Shown in pieces: positions 42,935-52,089 of a stretch of 53,615 bases of DNA. The position numbers were made by a program, and so were the translations under genes. This DNA comes from Akkermansia muciniphila. GTDB lineage: Bacteria > Verrucomicrobiota > Verrucomicrobiia > Opitutales > Opitutaceae. The notes beneath the pieces were generated by a model that saw only the letters and a list, made by a program, of their open reading frames with translations, was not told the origin of the DNA and did no database searches. Each line of letters begins with the position of its first letter. The first letter of the stretch is position 1. Where the stretch lies: contig CAMDHP010000005.1 of assembly GCA_945898185.1 (NCBI GenBank), positions 1 through 53,615 of the forward strand, read 5' to 3'.

Positions 42935-44146
42935 TTAGATCGTCGCATCCTGCCGCGCGGTGTCGGCAAGGATAGCGACAATCTCGTCGCGGCTGATCGG
43001 GCCAAGCGCATCAATACTCTTCCCATCGCCGTAGGTTTTTACCGTGTAATCGGCGACGCGCTCAAAATCGGCGGGAGTGAAACCGAGCGAGGCAGCGGAC
43101 TGGCGCAGTCCGTTGGCCGCGAGCCAACGCTCGAATTGGAGGACGAAACCTTGCGCCTTCGCCGTCTCGTCGCCGGCGATCCCAAAGAGTCTCGCGCCAA
43201 GCTGGGCGAAGCGCGCCGGCGCGCGGCCATGCGCCAGCAGCCACCGGAAATAGGCCGGGTAGATCGTCGCAAGTCCGCGACCGTGCGCGAGCGCGGGATG
43301 GACGCCGCTCATGCTGTGCTCGATCGAGTGCATCGGAAAGCCGCTGTCGGCCCGGCCCGCGCCTTGGAAGCCGCCCAGCGCGAGAGTGGAGGCCCAGAGG
43401 AGATTGCCGCGCAAGGTCTCGTCGCCGAGTGCAGCGAGTTGCTTCGGCAAGGTCTCGATGACGGTCAACATCACGCCTTCGCTATGGCGGTCGGCCAAAG
43501 GCGAGGCGTCGCCACCAAGCAGGTAGTTTTCAAAAACGTGACTCAATATGTCGGATGCTCCATCGGCGGTAACGTTGGCGGGGACGGCCGTGGTGTAGGC
43601 AGGATTCAGCCACGAGACACGCGGCTTAAGGAATTCGTGCCCGAGCACCGATTTACCGTGGGAGGCGCGCTGCGAAATCACGCTGTAGGCAGTGACCTCG
43701 CTGGCGGTTGCGGCGGTGGTGGCCACGCAGGCGAGCGGGAGCGCGGCCTTAAGCTGGAAGGCTTTTTTGCCGCCAAGGGTGAAGGGCCAGATGTCGTTTT
43801 CGCCCGGGGTCGCAGCGAGGGCGGCGATCGCCTTGGCGGCATCCATCGCAGAGCCACCGCCGACCGCGACGACAAAGTCGCACCCGGCGGCGCGGAGGGC
43901 GGCGGCCGCGCGGTTGACGGTCTCCGCCTCGGGGTTGGGTTCAATGCCGGCGAACGGGGTGATTTTCACGCCCGCTTCGGTGAGCAGGCGCACAACTTCC
44001 GCGAGATACCCAAGACGGACAACCGAACCCGAGCCAGTGACGACGAAGGCATGTTCACCGAGCTTGCCCGCCGACGCGGCGAAAGCGGGCCCCTTGACAG
44101 CGCCGAAATGAAGTTCTGTGGGAAGATGAAGCGTGAATGGATGCAT
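42935..44146 (-). CDS. Iron-containing alcohol dehydrogenase
   Basis: Group III (Fe-dependent) alcohol dehydrogenase, 403 residues from 44146. The start MHPFTLHLPTELHFGAVKG is typical for the butanol dehydrogenase branch. NAD(P) region: FVVAVGGGSAMDAAKAIAAL near 95. Metal region: ADGASDILSHVFENYL near 195 (Asp and His), and SIEHSMSGVHPALAHGRGLATIYPAY near 275 with two His. Substrate class is uncertain. It is divergent from the ABC exporter. Confidence 0.92.
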   Translation of the reverse strand: MHPFTLHLPTELHFGAVKGPAFAASAGKLGEHAFVVTGSGSVVRLGYLAEVVRLLTEAGVKITPFAGIEPNPEAETVNRAAAALRAAGCDFVVAVGGGSAMDAAKAIAALAATPGENDIWPFTLGGKKAFQLKAALPLACVATTAATASEVTAYSVISQRASHGKSVLGHEFLKPRVSWLNPAYTTAVPANVTADGASDILSHVFENYLLGGDASPLADRHSEGVMLTVIETLPKQLAALGDETLRGNLLWASTLALGGFQGAGRADSGFPMHSIEHSMSGVHPALAHGRGLATIYPAYFRWLLAHGRAPARFAQLGARLFGIAGDETAKAQGFVLQFERWLAANGLRQSAASLGFTPADFERVADYTVKTYGDGKSIDALGPISRDEIVAILADTARQDATI

Positions 44147-44332
44147 GGTTAGCCGCAAAGAGTCCCCAACCGAACCGATGGCAAGTAGGGGGAGATGTCT
44201 GCATCTGTTTTATATTTCGGTTGGGTGCGGGAGCGCACGCCGATCACGGTCTTGGTTTCTCGCTGTTTTCAAAAATTTAAAACGATGCGTTAAAATTGCG
44301 CCGCACAGCGACAGAGTCCTTGCTCCCTGCCG

Positions 44333-46225
44333 ATGTCACCGCCCCAACAAGCCCCCCTAACGAGCGTGCCCACCGACGGGCAGCTCGTCAGGCGGCTGTT
44401 CGGGCTGGCCTGGCGCTACCGCATCCGCTGCGTGCAAGTGATCTTGCTCCAGTGCGCGCTCCTCGCCCTCGGCCTCGCCGGGCTGTCATTCACCGGCCAC
44501 GGCATTGACTACATCAAACACACCGTCGAGTCGCGCGCCGACCCAGGCGCTCCGCCAGCTGAGATCCACTTAAAATGGGTCCCTGAACCGCCCGCCGACT
44601 GGTCACCCCTCGCCGTCGTCGGCGCGCTGGCAGGCGTCATTCTGCTCTTCGCCGCCACCCGCGCCGTCCTTAACTACGCCTACACGGTGGCGGTCAATCG
44701 CCTCGTGCAGCGCCACCTCGTAGTTGATTTGCGCAACGAGCTCTATGCGAAACTCCAGCGCCTCAGCTTCCGCTTCTACGATGCCAACACCACTGGCTCC
44801 ATAATCACCCGCGTCACCGGGGATGTGCAGAATGTCCGCATGTTTGTAGATCAGGTGCTGATCCAGAGTTTCATCATGGCGGTGTCGCTCACCGTTTACC
44901 TGATCTACATGGTGAGCCTAAGCCCCGGCCTCACCCTCGCCTGTCTCGCAACCACGCCCCTGCTTGCCCTCGCCTCGGTGGTTTTCTCCCGCCTGATCCA
45001 GCCGCGCTACGCCGAAAACCGCGTGCTCGCGGAGGGTCTCGTGCAGCACTTCACCGAATCCATCCAGGGCGTGCAGGTCATCAAGGCCTTCGGACGCGAG
45101 GACGAGGACCGCGCTGCCTTCGCCACCCGCAACGACGAGGTGCGCGATCAGCAGCGCGGCATTTTTCTTCGGGTCAGCACCTTTTCCCCGTCCATCGGTC
45201 TGCTCACGCGCGTGAACCTCCTCGTGCTCATGGGCTATGGCGGCTGGCTGGTCATCCAAGGGCAGCTCCCGCTCGGTGCAGGGCTCGTCGTCTTCGCCGG
45301 CTTGCTCGAACAGTTTTCCGGCCAGGTCAACCAGCTCGCGACCATCGTAAATAGCGTGCAGCAATCACTCGTCGCTTCACGGCGCGTCTTCGAAATCCTC
45401 GACGCCCCGGTCGAGGTGCGCGATGCGCCCGGCGCCCTCCCCTGCTCCACCTTGCGCGGCGATGTGCGTTTCGAGGCGGTAAACTTTACTTATGGAGACC
45501 CTGCCATCGAGGCACCGTTTATCTTGAATGAGGTAAATCTCCACGTGCCCGCCGGAGCCTGCGTCGCGATCCTGGGCGCCACCGGCGCGGGCAAGAGCGC
45601 CTTGATGAGTCTCGTGCCTCGCTTCTTCGATCCGCAAGGGGGTCGGGTGTTGATTGATGGCGTGGATGTGCGCGACTACCGGGTTGAGGACCTGCGCCGC
45701 CGCATCGGCATCGTGTTCCAGGAGAGTTTTCTCTTCTCCAACACCATCGCAGCCAACCTCGCTTTCGGCTATCCCGGGGCCACCCACGGGCAGATCGAGC
45801 GCGCCGCCCGCATCGCCCAGGCCCACGACTTCATCACCGCCTTGCCGCAAGGCTACGCCACCATCCTCGGCGAGGGCGGCAATACCCTCTCGGGCGGGCA
45901 GCGGCAGCGCCTCGCCCTGGCGCGCGCCATCTTGCTCGAGCCCGCCATCCTCTTGCTCGACGACCCCACCGCCGCCATCGACGCGCAGACCGAGCACGAG
46001 ATTTTTGCCGCCTTGGAAAACGCCATCCGCGATCGCACCACTTTCATCGTCGCCCATCGCGTAAGCACCCTGCGCCGCGCCGACTTCATCGTCGTGCTCG
46101 AGAACGGTCGTATCGTCCAACGCGGCACTCACGAGGAACTGCTCCGCGTGCCCGGCGCCTACCGCCGCGTAGCCGCCCTCCAACTCGTCGATGGCCGCGA
46201 TCTCGAACCGGAGGCTTCAGCATGA
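44333..46225 (+). CDS. ABC exporter half-transporter with degenerate ATPase site
   Basis: 630-residue type I ABC exporter subunit: six membrane helices (about 20-340, with a periplasmic insert near 68-95), then the ATPase domain. Walker A is GATGAGKSALM near 415, the signature is LSGGQRQRLALARAI (canonical), and Walker B is AILLLDDPTAAID, with Asp where the catalytic Glu is usual. It overlaps the next gene by four bases (ATGA), so the two are translationally coupled and form a heterodimer. Drug or lipid export is likely by family; substrate not readable. Confidence 0.93.
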   Translation: MSPPQQAPLTSVPTDGQLVRRLFGLAWRYRIRCVQVILLQCALLALGLAGLSFTGHGIDYIKHTVESRADPGAPPAEIHLKWVPEPPADWSPLAVVGALAGVILLFAATRAVLNYAYTVAVNRLVQRHLVVDLRNELYAKLQRLSFRFYDANTTGSIITRVTGDVQNVRMFVDQVLIQSFIMAVSLTVYLIYMVSLSPGLTLACLATTPLLALASVVFSRLIQPRYAENRVLAEGLVQHFTESIQGVQVIKAFGREDEDRAAFATRNDEVRDQQRGIFLRVSTFSPSIGLLTRVNLLVLMGYGGWLVIQGQLPLGAGLVVFAGLLEQFSGQVNQLATIVNSVQQSLVASRRVFEILDAPVEVRDAPGALPCSTLRGDVRFEAVNFTYGDPAIEAPFILNEVNLHVPAGACVAILGATGAGKSALMSLVPRFFDPQGGRVLIDGVDVRDYRVEDLRRRIGIVFQESFLFSNTIAANLAFGYPGATHGQIERAARIAQAHDFITALPQGYATILGEGGNTLSGGQRQRLALARAILLEPAILLLDDPTAAIDAQTEHEIFAALENAIRDRTTFIVAHRVSTLRRADFIVVLENGRIVQRGTHEELLRVPGAYRRVAALQLVDGRDLEPEASA

Positions 46226-48180
46226 AGCCCGCCGCATCTTTCTCCCGCCGCGATCCCGATGATCCCAGCGACACACGCCGCCCCGCCACTTTGCGCCAAG
46301 GCCTTCCCGCCGGCCCGCTCACCGTCGTGCAACGGCCAAGCGACGAGGAGGAGGACGTCGCGCAACGTCCGCTCGAATGGGGCCTAATACGCCGCCTTCT
46401 CGCCTACACCCGCCCACACGCCGCACGCCGGAACTGGCTCATTGTCCTCACCTTCCTCCGCGCCATCCAGCTCAACGGTCTCACTTGGCTTTTCAGCTCC
46501 GCCATCGCCGGCCCCGTCACCCGCGGCGATACGCAGGGACTCTGGTGGGCCGTCGCCGGCTACGGTGCGCTCGCCCTCGTCACCGAGATGATGTTCCACT
46601 TCCGGATGCGCTTTGCCCAGGAGCTGGGAGAGAGTGTCGTGCACCGCCTGCGCGCGGAGCTCTTTGCAAACCTGCAACGGCAGCCGATGGCCTTTTTCCA
46701 CCAGACCAAACTCGGACGCATTCTGGGCCGTCTCACGTCCGACGCCGAAGCCCTGCGCGCCGGTATCCAGGATGTCCTCTTCGCCTCCATCGTTCAGTTC
46801 GGGCAGATGGCCGGGGCAGCGATCATCATGCTCTGGACCGATCCAGTCATGTTCTTGGTGGTGCTCGGGCTGGCACCCGTCATCTGGATCGTAAACCGGC
46901 GCTTCCGCGGACGGCTCTCTTACTACTCTCGAGCCAGCCAGGAGAGTTTTAGCCGCGTGACCGCCAATCTGGCCGAATCAGTCAACGGCATCCGCGTCAC
47001 CCAGGGCTTTGTCCGCGAGGAAACCAACGCCGGTCTCTTTCGCCGCCTGCTCGCCGACCACTCAAGGAACAATCTCAACCTCGCCCGCGCCTCCGCCACC
47101 CTCAACCCCATCCTCGAGCTCAACAGCCAGTTCTTCATCGCCGCCCTTCTTCTGCTCGGCGGCTGGCGCGTTCTCCACGGCGACATGGCAATCGGAGAAC
47201 TCATCACCTTTTTCTTTTTCGCCAACTTGTTCTTCCATCCCATTACCGTATTGGGAAATCAATACAACCAGGCTCTCATCGCCATGGCCGGGGCCGAGCG
47301 CGTCTTCCGTCTTATTGATCGCAAGCCCGAGTGGAGCGATGCGCCCGGCGCCGCCGACCTGCCCGACCCGCGCCAGCCTGCGGTTCCGTCCTCTTCACTT
47401 TTCGCTTTAGATTCGGTGGCTTCCACGCCGCCTCCAGCGCCGCCCGGCGTGGACCTTGAGTTCCGAGATGTTTCCTTCAGCTACGTGCCCGGCCAGCCCG
47501 TGCTCAAAGGCGTGAATTTTCACGCCCGCCCCGGTCAAACTATCGCGCTGGTCGGCCACACCGGCAGCGGCAAGAGCTCCATCATCAACCTCGCCACCAA
47601 ATTCTACCTGCCCGACTCCGGCGAGGTGTTGGTGGACGGCCGCGAGATCCGGACCCTCGCCGGACGCTCCCTGCATCGCCAGCTCGGCCTCGTCACCCAG
47701 CAAAATTTTCTCTTCAGCGGCACTATCCTCGAAAATCTCCGCTTCGCCCGGCCCGAGGCCACCGAGGTCGAAGTGCGCGCCGCCCTCGCCGCTTTGGGTT
47801 GCGCCGACCTGCCCAATGCCCTGCCCAACGGGCTCTCAACCGAAGTAGGCGAACGCGGCGGCGGCCTTTCCATTGGCCAGCGCCAGCTCGTGTGCTTCGC
47901 CCGCGCCTGGCTCGCCGATCCGCGCCTCGTCATCTTGGACGAGGCCACCAGCGCAATAGATTCCCTGACCGAGGCCCGCCTGCAAGAGGCGCTGGCCCGC
48001 CTCTTGCGCGGCCGCACCAGCCTCGTCGTCGCCCACCGCCTGAGCACCATTCGATCAGCCGATCTCGTCCTCGTGCTTGATCGCGGATGTATCGTCGAGC
48101 GCGGCACCCACGACGAACTCCTTGCCCGGCGCGGGTCCTACGCCGCCCTCCATGCCAGCTTCGCCAGGGATAATTCGTAG
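46222..48180 (+). CDS. ABC exporter half-transporter with canonical Walker B
   Basis: 652-residue partner of the preceding subunit. A polar N-terminal extension of about 55 residues precedes six membrane helices, and a Pro/Ser-rich linker (about 370-410) precedes the ATPase domain. Walker A GHTGSGKSSIIN is near 443 and Walker B VILDEATSAID has the catalytic Glu. The signature is LSIGQRQLVCFARA, not canonical LSGGQ. The complementary deviations in the two subunits match asymmetric heterodimeric exporters such as TM287/288, with one active and one degenerate site. Confidence 0.93.
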   Translation: MKPAASFSRRDPDDPSDTRRPATLRQGLPAGPLTVVQRPSDEEEDVAQRPLEWGLIRRLLAYTRPHAARRNWLIVLTFLRAIQLNGLTWLFSSAIAGPVTRGDTQGLWWAVAGYGALALVTEMMFHFRMRFAQELGESVVHRLRAELFANLQRQPMAFFHQTKLGRILGRLTSDAEALRAGIQDVLFASIVQFGQMAGAAIIMLWTDPVMFLVVLGLAPVIWIVNRRFRGRLSYYSRASQESFSRVTANLAESVNGIRVTQGFVREETNAGLFRRLLADHSRNNLNLARASATLNPILELNSQFFIAALLLLGGWRVLHGDMAIGELITFFFFANLFFHPITVLGNQYNQALIAMAGAERVFRLIDRKPEWSDAPGAADLPDPRQPAVPSSSLFALDSVASTPPPAPPGVDLEFRDVSFSYVPGQPVLKGVNFHARPGQTIALVGHTGSGKSSIINLATKFYLPDSGEVLVDGREIRTLAGRSLHRQLGLVTQQNFLFSGTILENLRFARPEATEVEVRAALAALGCADLPNALPNGLSTEVGERGGGLSIGQRQLVCFARAWLADPRLVILDEATSAIDSLTEARLQEALARLLRGRTSLVVAHRLSTIRSADLVLVLDRGCIVERGTHDELLARRGSYAALHASFARDNS

Positions 48181-48194
48181 TTGATTCTAACTAC
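48177..48194. repeat. GTAGTT palindrome at the ABC operon end
   Basis: GTAGTT-GATTCT-AACTAC; the TAG stop codon of the second ABC gene lies inside the left arm. Similar to the palindrome at 39482. It may end the transcript, but no T-run follows. Confidence 0.55.
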
Positions 48195-48326
48195 AAAGAA
48201 CTCTTGTCCCGCGCAACTCTCGCGCCGCGCGCACGCAAGTCTTTATTTCTACCTATGAGACGCCGTGATTTACCTCGTGAAATTGCGGTTGCCTTCATCT
48301 GACACAGCTTTACGCCTCTAGTCGCT

Positions 48327-48611
48327 ATGGCTACCAAAACTACCAAACCCGCCAAACGTAAACCTAACGCGGCATTCATGAAACCGGTTCAACCTGATGA
48401 CGTCCTCTCGGCCGTCGTTGGTGCGAAACCTCTCCCCCGCACGGAGCTCACCAAGAAACTCTGGGAATACATCAAGAAGAACGGTCTTCAGGACAAGAAG
48501 GTCCGCACCCAGATCAACGCTGACGACAAGCTCAAGGCTGTCTTCGGTGGCAAAAAGTCTGTCACCATGTTCGAGATGACCAAGCTCGTCTCCGGACACG
48601 TTAAGAAGTAG
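48327..48611 (+). CDS. SWIB/MDM2-domain protein
   Basis: A 94-residue protein that is almost only a SWIB domain: MKPVQPDDVLSAVVGAKPLPRTELTKKLWEYIKKNGLQDKKVRTQINADDKLKAVFGGKKSVTMFEMTKLVSGHVKK. The basic N-terminus (TKTTKPAKRKPN) suggests nucleic acid binding. Small stand-alone SWIB proteins are known in Chlamydiae and Verrucomicrobia, where the domain may have a chromatin-like role; that is inference. A strong terminator follows 37 bp after the stop. Confidence 0.92.
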   Translation: MATKTTKPAKRKPNAAFMKPVQPDDVLSAVVGAKPLPRTELTKKLWEYIKKNGLQDKKVRTQINADDKLKAVFGGKKSVTMFEMTKLVSGHVKK

Positions 48612-48647
48612 GTCTCGTCTTAGTTGTCCCCAGAACCCGTCTCCTTC

Positions 48648-48682
48648 AAGCCGCCGTCGCCTCGTGCGACGGCGGCTTTTTT
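48648..48682 (+). terminator. Rho-independent terminator after the SWIB gene
   Basis: The stem AAGCCGCCGTCGC / GCGACGGCGGCTT (13 bp, perfect) has the loop CTCGT and is followed by Ts. One of the clearest terminators in the window. Confidence 0.95.
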
Positions 48683-48773
48683 ATACCCCAGGAACTCCTG
48701 CGACCGGGACATAAAAAACCAGCCGTTTCGAACCGGGCGCGTAAGACTGTTCCACCTAACCGTGCGGAACGAC

Positions 48774-49289
48774 TCAACCTCCCTGCGTCGCGAGGAACTT
48801 CATAATATCGTCCGCCTGCTGCTTGGTGGAGCCTTTGTGGTCCGCATAGACGATCTTTCCTCCTTCGATTAGGAAGGCCTGGCGGCTGGAAAAGCCGAAG
48901 GTCGAGCCCACTCCGAATGCCTTCAGCACAGCCTTCTCCGTATCGGCCAGAAGAGTGAACGGAAACTTATACTTGGTTTTGAAATCGGCCTGCGCCTTCA
49001 CCGAATCAGTGCTCACGCCGACGATCGCCACCCCTTTCTGGGTCAGGACCTCGTAGGAATCGCGCAGCGAACAGCCCTGGGCGGTGCAACCAGGCGTATC
49101 GGCTTTGGGGTAGAAATAGACCAGCGTGTATTTCTGCTTTGAATACATATCGGCCAAATCAACGGGCACGCCGGCCTCGCTGAGGGCGGCGACTTTGGGA
49201 GCGGCGGAGCCCACAGCAAGGGGCTCGGAGGCGGAGGAGAAGGAGATCATTGAGGTGAAGAGCAGGGCCAGCAGGGCAAAACGTTTCAT
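48774..49289 (-). CDS. Exported peroxiredoxin, Bcp/PrxQ type
   Basis: Thiol peroxidase of the AhpC/TSA superfamily, 171 residues from 49289. A signal peptide (MKRFALLALLFTSMISFSSA) suggests export, which is less usual for Bcp. The peroxidatic Cys is in FYPKADTPGCTAQGCSLRDSYEVL near 67, with a second Cys five residues later as resolving Cys (PrxQ pattern). VAIVGVSTDSVKAQADFKTKYKFPFTLLAD follows. The frame extends upstream to 49349, but the signal peptide begins at 49289. Confidence 0.9.
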   Translation of the reverse strand: MKRFALLALLFTSMISFSSASEPLAVGSAAPKVAALSEAGVPVDLADMYSKQKYTLVYFYPKADTPGCTAQGCSLRDSYEVLTQKGVAIVGVSTDSVKAQADFKTKYKFPFTLLADTEKAVLKAFGVGSTFGFSSRQAFLIEGGKIVYADHKGSTKQQADDIMKFLATQGG

Positions 49290-49416
49290 GTGGGTTGGTG
49301 TGATAAAATTTACTGCGCTCAAGCTTATACACCAGACTTTCGGGCGCAAGAGGACCGGCCGGTATTACGACTTCGCGCTCCGGAAAAAATCCGCCTACCT
49401 TAAGTGCTCATCTCCC

Positions 49417-50238
49417 ATGCGCCTCATCCGCCATCTCACCGCCGCCGGCCCCGCTTACGCCTCTTTGCTTCCCGACGGCACCGCCCTGCCGTTCGCTGGC
49501 GAGCTCTTCACTCCCGGAGGACTCCAGGCGACCGGCCTGCCTCCGCTCCGCCCCGGCAAATTTCTGGCCCCGGTGTCACCGTGCGCGATCTTTGCCATCG
49601 GACTCAACTACCGCCGCCACGCCGAGGAGGTCGGCCGACCCCTCCCAGTCCACCCGATGATCTTCATGAAACCCGCGAGCGCGGTGCAGAATCCCGGAGA
49701 CTCCATACTCCTGCCCCGCACTCTTCGCAGCGACGAGGTGGACTACGAGGGCGAGCTCGCGGTCGTCATTGGTCGCACCTGTAAAAACGTGCGCCGTGAA
49801 CACGCCCTCGAGCACGTGCTCGGTTACACCATTGCCAATGATGTCTCCGCTCGCGACTGGCAGCATCGCTTCGGCGGCGGCCAGTTTTGCCAAGGTAAAA
49901 GCTTCGACACCTTTTGCCCGCTTGGCCCTGTGCTCGTAACCGCCGACGAGGTGCCCGATCCCGGCCGCCTCGCGCTGAGGACTTTCGTTAACGGCGAGCT
50001 CCGGCAGGACTCCTCGACCAGCGACCTCATCTTCGATGTGCCCGCCCTCATCGCCTTCCTCAGCGCGAGCAAGACCCTCCTCGCCGGCACCGTCATCCTG
50101 ACCGGCACTCCCTCCGGCGTCGGCGCCGCCGCCAAGCCGCCGCGCTTCCTCCAGCCTGGCGACACCGTCTCGATCGAGATCGAGTCGCTCGGAACCTTGA
50201 CTAATCCGGTCGCCGCCGAGTCCACAGAAGGCGCTTAA
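49417..50238 (+). CDS. Fumarylacetoacetate hydrolase-family protein
   Basis: 273-residue FAH/2-keto-4-pentenoate hydratase-like enzyme. AIGLNYRRHAEEVGRPLPVHPMIFMKPASAVQNPGDSI near 60 is the catalytic N-block. DEVDYEGELAVVIGR near 107 gives the metal ligands Glu-x-Glu, and the third acid is in NDVSARDWQ near 142. GTPSGVGAA near 230 is the C-terminal motif. Likely an acylpyruvase or ketodicarboxylate hydrolase. ATG 49417 is preferred to the long upstream open frame. The amidase gene follows 15 bp downstream. Confidence 0.9.
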   Translation: MRLIRHLTAAGPAYASLLPDGTALPFAGELFTPGGLQATGLPPLRPGKFLAPVSPCAIFAIGLNYRRHAEEVGRPLPVHPMIFMKPASAVQNPGDSILLPRTLRSDEVDYEGELAVVIGRTCKNVRREHALEHVLGYTIANDVSARDWQHRFGGGQFCQGKSFDTFCPLGPVLVTADEVPDPGRLALRTFVNGELRQDSSTSDLIFDVPALIAFLSASKTLLAGTVILTGTPSGVGAAAKPPRFLQPGDTVSIEIESLGTLTNPVAAESTEGA

Positions 50239-50253
50239 ATTTTTTCTCCTCTC

Positions 50254-51552
50254 ATGACCTTCGCCGACTGGAAATCCCTCTCGCCTGCCACCGCCGCCCA
50301 CCTCCTCCACCAACGCGTCGCCTCACTTCCGCCTGCACAACAACGCGCCGCCGTCGCCACCCTCGCATCAGAGTCAGACCTCGCGTCCGCCATCGCAGCC
50401 GCTCCGTGCGACGCTCCGCTCGCCGGAATACCATTCGCCGCCAAAGACCTTTTCGATGCCGCCGGTCTGCCCACTTTCGCAGGCTCCCTATTTTTACCCG
50501 AAGCCCGCACCGAACACTTGCCCTCGCTAGTCGCGCCGGCTGACGGAGCCTTCATTGCTGATCTTCGAGTCGCTGGCGCGGCGCTCGCCGCCAAGACTCA
50601 CCTACACGAATTCGCCTACGGTCTCACTGGGGAAAACTCCCACTACGGCGACTGCGATCACCCGCTCTTCCCCGGTCGCACCAGCGGCGGCTCCAGCAGT
50701 GGTTCAGCCGCGCTGGTCGCGGCCGGCGTCGTGCCGCTCGCACTCGCCTCCGACACAGGCGGCTCGATCCGCGTGCCCGCCGCTTTCTGCGGTCTCTACG
50801 GATTCCGCCTCATCCCCCATCATCGTTGGGTTGCCGACGCTGTAATGCTTGCCCCGAGCTTCGACACGCCGGGCTTCTTCACCTCCACCGCCACCGATAT
50901 GGGCGCAACGCTCGACGCGCTCGTGCCCGTTGAAGCGGGGAACCCCAAAGCCCATTCGCCAAATCCCAACGGTGAACGCGCTCCTCGTGGCGCCTACCTC
51001 CCCCTGCCCGGCCTCGACCCCGAGGTCGCAAACGCCTTCACCGCCGCCGCTTCGCGCCTCGCCGAGCCGCTTGCCCCCGCGCTCGCGGCAGAGCTGACCT
51101 CGCTCTTCGCTCCCGCCGCCGAGCTCTACGCCATCATCGGCGGACACGAAACCTGGGCAATCCATGCCCCGTGGTTCGAGCATTATCATGATCGCTACGA
51201 CCCGGGCGTCCGCGCCCGAATCGAGCGCGCCAGCACCATCACAGCGGCGCAACTCGCACCCGCGCTCGCTCATCGCATAAAAATTCGCGCCGCTTGGGCT
51301 GCGCTCTTTCGCGATTACGATTTCATCGTGCTGCCTTCGAGTCCGTGCCCGGCGCTGACCAAGGCCGACTGCACCCTCGCCAACCGGAACCGCATCCTCT
51401 CACTCACCGCGCCCGCCAGTATGGCCGACCTGCCCGTCCTGGCGCTTCCTGTCCAGATACCGGACACAGGCGGCCTCACGACCGGCCTTCAAGTAATTGC
51501 GCCAACGGTTTCGAACCCCGCCTTCCGCCACGCCCTAGCCCTTCATGGCTGA
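50254..51552 (+). CDS. Amidase signature-family hydrolase
   Basis: 432-residue amidase with the Ser-cis-Ser-Lys triad: Lys64 in [11 protein letters not shown], the cis-Ser in [18 protein letters not shown] (about 147), and the nucleophile Ser171 in [17 protein letters not shown]. Amide substrate unknown; the family includes AtzF, GatA-like and indoleacetamide hydrolases. It lies directly after the FAH-family gene, so the pair may form a degradation operon. Its 3' end overlaps the convergent VUT transporter by 18 bp. Confidence 0.9.
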   Translation: MTFADWKSLSPATAAHLLHQRVASLPPAQQRAAVATLASESDLASAIAAAPCDAPLAGIPFAAKDLFDAAGLPTFAGSLFLPEARTEHLPSLVAPADGAFIADLRVAGAALAAKTHLHEFAYGLTGENSHYGDCDHPLFPGRTSGGSSSGSAALVAAGVVPLALASDTGGSIRVPAAFCGLYGFRLIPHHRWVADAVMLAPSFDTPGFFTSTATDMGATLDALVPVEAGNPKAHSPNPNGERAPRGAYLPLPGLDPEVANAFTAAASRLAEPLAPALAAELTSLFAPAAELYAIIGGHETWAIHAPWFEHYHDRYDPGVRARIERASTITAAQLAPALAHRIKIRAAWAALFRDYDFIVLPSSPCPALTKADCTLANRNRILSLTAPASMADLPVLALPVQIPDTGGLTTGLQVIAPTVSNPAFRHALALHG

Positions 51553-52089
51553 TGCCCGCATTACTTTTGCCGGCGGCTTCAAGAGGCCTGCCCGCACCAA
51601 AAGCATCCGGTAGGGCGCGAGCAGCAGCACGGCCATAAAGAGCTTCACCGCGAGGTCGCCAGTCGCGAGTGCAAGCCAGTTCAAATGCTCGCCCGCAAAA
51701 GCCAGAGAGAAGAATATCGCGGTATCAAGCACCGAGGCGGCAATCGAGCCGATGAAAGGTGCCTTCCACCAGACCTTTTGTCGCAGTTTATTGAATACAG
51801 CAATGTCCATGAACTGCGAAGCGAGAAATGCTGCCGCCGAGGCGAGCGCGATCCGCGGCGGCGCCAGCATCAAGGAAAGCGCGAGGCCGGTGACGAATCC
51901 GACCCACGCCATCTGGCGCGCACGTGCGACGCCAGCCCGGCGATTGGCGACATCGGTCACAAAGTAGGCGACCGGGTAGGTGAATGCGCCCCAGGTCAGC
52001 CACGTGTTCAGTGGAAACTGCACGAGGTAATTCGAGAGCGCGACGATGCCCGCCATGGCGAGCGCGGAGAGCAGGAAGGAACGGTTCAT
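51535..52089 (-). CDS. VUT-family queuosine precursor transporter (YhhQ-like)
   Basis: Inner-membrane transporter of about six helices, 184 residues. NRSFLLSALAMAGIVALSNYLVQFPLNTWLTWGAFTYPVAYFVTDVANRRAG at 2-53 contains the family core of the vitamin-uptake (VUT) group, and QFMDIAVFNKLRQKVWWKAPFIGSIAASVLDTAIFFSLAF near 92-130 carries the conserved charged and aromatic residues. By family it brings in queuosine precursors. It overlaps the upstream epimerase gene by four bases and is probably cotranscribed with it. Confidence 0.9.
   Translation of the reverse strand: MNRSFLLSALAMAGIVALSNYLVQFPLNTWLTWGAFTYPVAYFVTDVANRRAGVARARQMAWVGFVTGLALSLMLAPPRIALASAAAFLASQFMDIAVFNKLRQKVWWKAPFIGSIAASVLDTAIFFSLAFAGEHLNWLALATGDLAVKLFMAVLLLAPYRMLLVRAGLLKPPAKVMRASAMKG

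Noticed and set aside
43136-44152. 338-codon frame antisense to the alcohol dehydrogenase
   Set aside because: Shadow of a recognised enzyme; composition is Arg/Gly-rich with no motif.
45640-45665. TTGATTGATGGCG in the first ABC gene as a fifth hairpin copy
   Set aside because: It shares only TTGATTGA, lacks the GTC...GAC frame and arms, and simply encodes the conserved VLIDGVDV after Walker A.
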